Source: Inquilinus sp. Marseille-Q2685
GTDB taxonomy: Bacteria > Pseudomonadota > Alphaproteobacteria > DSM-16000 > Inquilinaceae
Reading direction: 5' to 3'
Length of the DNA: 64,000 nt
NCBI RefSeq assembly: GCF_916619195.1
Contig: NZ_CAKAKL010000001.1
Span: 1 to 64,000 of the forward strand
The translations under genes and the position numbers were made by a program. Below are positions 61,791 through 64,000 of this stretch, in pieces. Every line of letters starts with the position of its first letter. Positions within the stretch are counted from its first letter, which is position 1. The notes beneath the pieces are model-generated. The model did not search any database and was not told where the DNA came from. It saw only the letters and a program-made list of their open reading frames with translations.

Positions 61791-63517
61791 CACGCGGCCT
61801 CCGCCTGCACCCGGCCTTGATCGAGCAGGATCCGGCGGTCGGCGATCGCCATGGCCGCCGGGCTGTGCGTCGCCACCACCACGGTGCGGCCGCGGGCCAG
61901 GCGGCGGATCGACTCCAGGATCTCGGCCTCGGTGTCGCGGTCCAGCGACGCGGTCGGCTCGTCCAGCAGCACCAGCGGCGCGTCCTTCAGGAAGGCGCGG
62001 GCCAGGGCCACGCGCTGGGCCTGGCCGCCGGACAGGCCGACGCCGCGCTCGCCGACCGGCGTGTCCAGGCCCTGCGGCAGCGCCGCCGCGAACTCCGTCA
62101 CCCGCGCCTCGGCCGCGGCGCGCTCGACCGCCGCGTCGTCGGCATCGGGCCGGCCCAGCCGGATGTTGTCGCGCAGCGTGCCGTGGAACAGCACCGGCGC
62201 CTGGCCGATCCAGGCGATGCGGCGGCGCAGCTCCTCCGGGTCGATCTCGGTCAGGTCGACGCCGTTGACCAGCACCCGACCGGCGTCCGGCCGGCGGAAG
62301 CCCAGCAGCAGCGACAGCAGCGTCGACTTGCCGGCGCCGCTCATCCCGACCAGGGCGATGTGGTCGCCCGGTGCGATCCGCAGGCTCACCCCGCGCACGG
62401 CGCTGCGGGTGCCGCCGTCGAAGGCGACCGAGACGGTCTCGAACACGATGTCGAGCTCGCCCTCCGGCATCGGGCGGCCGCCGGCGGGGGCCTCGGCCGG
62501 CCCGTCCAGCACCTCGGCCAGGCCCTCGGCGGCACCGATCGCGGCCACCCGGTCGTGGTAATAGGCGGCCAGCATCCGCAGCGGCTGGAAGAAGTCGGGC
62601 GCCATCAGCAGCACGAACAGGCCACTGAACAGCGTCAGCCTGGGCGCCGTGCCCCAGCCGATGAAGCCGAGCAGGCCGAGCCCGACATAGGTGGCGACGA
62701 CGGCGACCGCGACCGAGGCGAAGAACTCCAGGCTGGCCGATGACAGGAAGGCGATGCGCAGCACCCGCATGGTGCGGTCGCGGAAGGCGTCGGCGGCCAG
62801 GGCGATGCCCTCGACCTCCGCCTCGGCCCGGCCGAACAGCCGCAGCGTCGCGAGGCCCTGCAGCCGGTCGAGGAAATAGGCGCTCATCCGCGCCAGGGTG
62901 CGGAACTGCTTGCGGCTCTCGTCGGCCGCCTTCATCCCGATCAGCGCCATCATCAGCGGCACGAACGGCCCGGCGACGGTCAGGATCACGCCGGACACCC
63001 AGTCGACCGGGTAGACCGCGGCCAGGATCAGCAGCGGCAGGATCGACGCCACCCGGCTCTGCGGCAGGAAGCGGGCGTAGTAGCCGTCCAGCGCCTCGAT
63101 CCGCTCGATCAGCGTGACCGCCAGGTCGCCGGTCTGCCGCTCCGCCCGCCAGGCGGGGCCCAGGGCGTGGACGCGGTCCAGGATCTGCCGCCGCAGCCGG
63201 GTCTTCACCTGCGTCGCCGCCACCGCGCCCAGCGCCTCCCAGGCGCAGGCGGCGCCGGCGCGCAGCAGCGCCGCGATCAACAGGCCGGCGAAGAGCGGCC
63301 AGAGGTCGGACAGCCCGGCGCCTTCCATCACCGCGCGCTGCAGGATCCAGGCGATCAGCCCGGCCTGGGCGACGCCGCACAGGCCCTGGGCGATCCCGGC
63401 CGCCGCAGTCAGGCCGATCGGCCGGCGCGCCAGCCCGGCCTGCCGCTTCAGCCAGCGGCCGGCGGCGCGGTCGTCGATCTGGCCGGACGAGGGCGATCGG
63501 GGCGGGGTGGGGGCCAA
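61790..63517 (-). CDS. cydD: Cysteine/glutathione exporter ABC subunit CydD
   Basis: A 575-residue half-transporter and partner of CydC. The membrane domain has AGIAQGLCGVAQAGLIAWILQRAV, the ERQTGDLAVTLIERIEALDGYYARFLPQ coupling region typical of CydD, and YPVDWVSGVILTVAGPFVPLMMALIG. The ATPase has Walker A GMSGAGKST, signature [18 protein letters not shown], Walker B LVLLDEPTASLD and a switch His in VATHSP. It appears to start at TTG 63517 with GGAG upstream; no nearby ATG fits better. Confidence 0.9.
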   Translation of the reverse strand: MAPTPPRSPSSGQIDDRAAGRWLKRQAGLARRPIGLTAAAGIAQGLCGVAQAGLIAWILQRAVMEGAGLSDLWPLFAGLLIAALLRAGAACAWEALGAVAATQVKTRLRRQILDRVHALGPAWRAERQTGDLAVTLIERIEALDGYYARFLPQSRVASILPLLILAAVYPVDWVSGVILTVAGPFVPLMMALIGMKAADESRKQFRTLARMSAYFLDRLQGLATLRLFGRAEAEVEGIALAADAFRDRTMRVLRIAFLSSASLEFFASVAVAVVATYVGLGLLGFIGWGTAPRLTLFSGLFVLLMAPDFFQPLRMLAAYYHDRVAAIGAAEGLAEVLDGPAEAPAGGRPMPEGELDIVFETVSVAFDGGTRSAVRGVSLRIAPGDHIALVGMSGAGKSTLLSLLLGFRRPDAGRVLVNGVDLTEIDPEELRRRIAWIGQAPVLFHGTLRDNIRLGRPDADDAAVERAAAEARVTEFAAALPQGLDTPVGERGVGLSGGQAQRVALARAFLKDAPLVLLDEPTASLDRDTEAEILESIRRLARGRTVVVATHSPAAMAIADRRILLDQGRVQAEAA

Positions 63518-63540
63518 GGGATCGGTGCTCCAGTGACTGC

Positions 63541-63720
63541 AGGCGAGGTAGGGCGCCGGCCCGGTCCGGTCAACGGCACGAAATGAAGCAGCTGTTTCGC
63601 ACCGGGCCGGCGGAACGGCCCTCAGACCATAGCGTCATCCCGATCGTCCTCCCCCTGTTCCTTGGTTTGATGGTCCCGGACATAGGTAGGGTTCGCCCTC
63701 GCGAACCCTGCCCAGGACAC
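63541..63720. other. Non-coding gap with GTAGGGTTCGC repeat
   Basis: The 180 nt between pepN and cydD hold no gene. GTAGGGTTCGC ... GCGAACCCTGCC (63685-63712) is a diverged relative of the perfect inverted repeat at 23905-23940 and may terminate pepN transcription. Confidence 0.5.
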
Positions 63721-64000
63721 TCACGCCCGGCTTTTCGCCGCGATCTCGTAGACGTCGCGCGACAGGTCGGGCGCGGCGAGGATCCGGTCCAGCTCGGCCT
63801 TCATCGCCGCCTGCCGGCCGGGCTCGTGGCGCTGCCAGCGGCCCAGCGGCACCAGGATGCGGGCCGCCAGCTGCGGGTTCGGCCCGTTCAGCGCCAGCAC
63901 CTGGTCGGCCAGGAAGGCGTAGCCGGAGCCGTCCGCGGCATGGAAATGCAGCGGGTTGCTCATGGCCAGGCTGGAGATCAGCGCCCGCGCCCGGTTCGGG
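63721..64000 (-). CDS. pepN: Aminopeptidase N, C-terminal end (gene continues beyond window)
   Basis: An open frame enters from the right edge and ends at 63721. The 92 visible residues, PNRARALISSLAMSNPLHFH, then DGSGYAFLADQVLALNGPNPQLAARILVPLGRWQRHEPGRQAAMKAELDRI and a final LSRDVYEIAAKSRA, match the C-terminal helical domain of PepN (NP-x-R...F-H-x-x-DG-x-GY...N-P-Q-x-AARL). The zinc-metallopeptidase domain with HEXXH would lie outside the window. The enzyme trims N-terminal residues from peptides in the cytoplasm. Confidence 0.85.
   Translation of the reverse strand, partial: PNRARALISSLAMSNPLHFHAADGSGYAFLADQVLALNGPNPQLAARILVPLGRWQRHEPGRQAAMKAELDRILAAPDLSRDVYEIAAKSRA

Noticed and set aside
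60042-63380. A long minus-strand frame running through cydD into cydC as one protein
   Set aside because: Only the cydC part is in the right frame; the N-terminal 550 residues are an out-of-frame reading of cydD. Separate cydC and cydD with a TGATG overlap fit the families.

Overview
This 64 kb window is GC-rich chromosomal DNA (about 70% G+C by eye) from what looks like an alphaproteobacterium of the Rhodospirillales / Azospirillum-Inquilinus kind. That assignment is inference, from the codon bias, many solute ABC and tripartite tricarboxylate (TTT) transporters, and PAS_5, DUF736 and DUF3553 proteins. The content is that of a soil or rhizosphere scavenger: sugar, sulfate and carboxylate uptake, glycosidases, oxidoreductases and many one-component regulators. 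I see no rRNA, tRNA, CRISPR array or prophage.

Layout. 1-6 kb: an edge-truncated hypothetical gene, a C-terminal remnant of a four-carbon acid-sugar kinase (DUF1537), then tctC-tctB-tctA, a PdxA-type dehydrogenase and a divergent GntR regulator with three palindromic sites. 6-17 kb: a leftward carbohydrate operon (LacI regulator, binding protein, two permeases, ATPase, GH63-like hydrolase, MDR dehydrogenase, Gfo/Idh/MocA dehydrogenase, GH36 alpha-galactosidase) headed by two CAAAACGTTTTG operators. 17-20.4 kb: a cytoplasmic penicillin-acylase-type hydrolase and a YqjM-like ene-reductase. 20.6-22.0 kb: an IS110-family (IS1111-type) insertion sequence sitting inside a dispersed palindromic repeat. 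22-30.5 kb: LysR/SDR pair, the sulfate operon cysA-sbp-cysT-cysW, a DUF3553 protein, a Cys/Met-metabolism PLP enzyme and an orphan spermidine/putrescine-type ATPase.

30.5-40.7 kb: GNAT acetyltransferase, a response regulator / small SUOX-fold protein / histidine kinase cassette, DUF736 protein, lytic transglycosylase, a flavodoxin-fold reductase divergent from an HxlR regulator, a 46-residue small protein, an aminotransferase, an aldo/keto reductase and a 2-hydroxyacid dehydrogenase. 40.8-48.7 kb: a dimethylglycine/sarcosine-dehydrogenase-like flavoprotein, a PAS_5 protein, a 51-residue membrane protein, a Do-family protease and a GH3 beta-glucosidase. 48.8-56 kb: an orphan zinc metallochaperone aztD behind a probable Zur box, then an AraC regulator divergent from a GH4 glycosidase plus binding protein and two permeases but no ATPase. 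56-64 kb: an ArsR/SRPBCC pair with two operators, an OmpR-type two-component system, ybaN-cydC-cydD and the 3' end of pepN.

The most interesting object is the IS1111-type element. Its roughly 270 nt non-coding end downstream of the transposase can fold into several hairpins. One of them, closed by a 9-bp stem, carries a 13-nt stretch identical to the apex of the same dispersed repeat family the element has inserted into, spanning the insertion point. This is what a repeat-targeting guide (bridge/seek) RNA could look like, although the contiguous match differs from the published split-guide layout.
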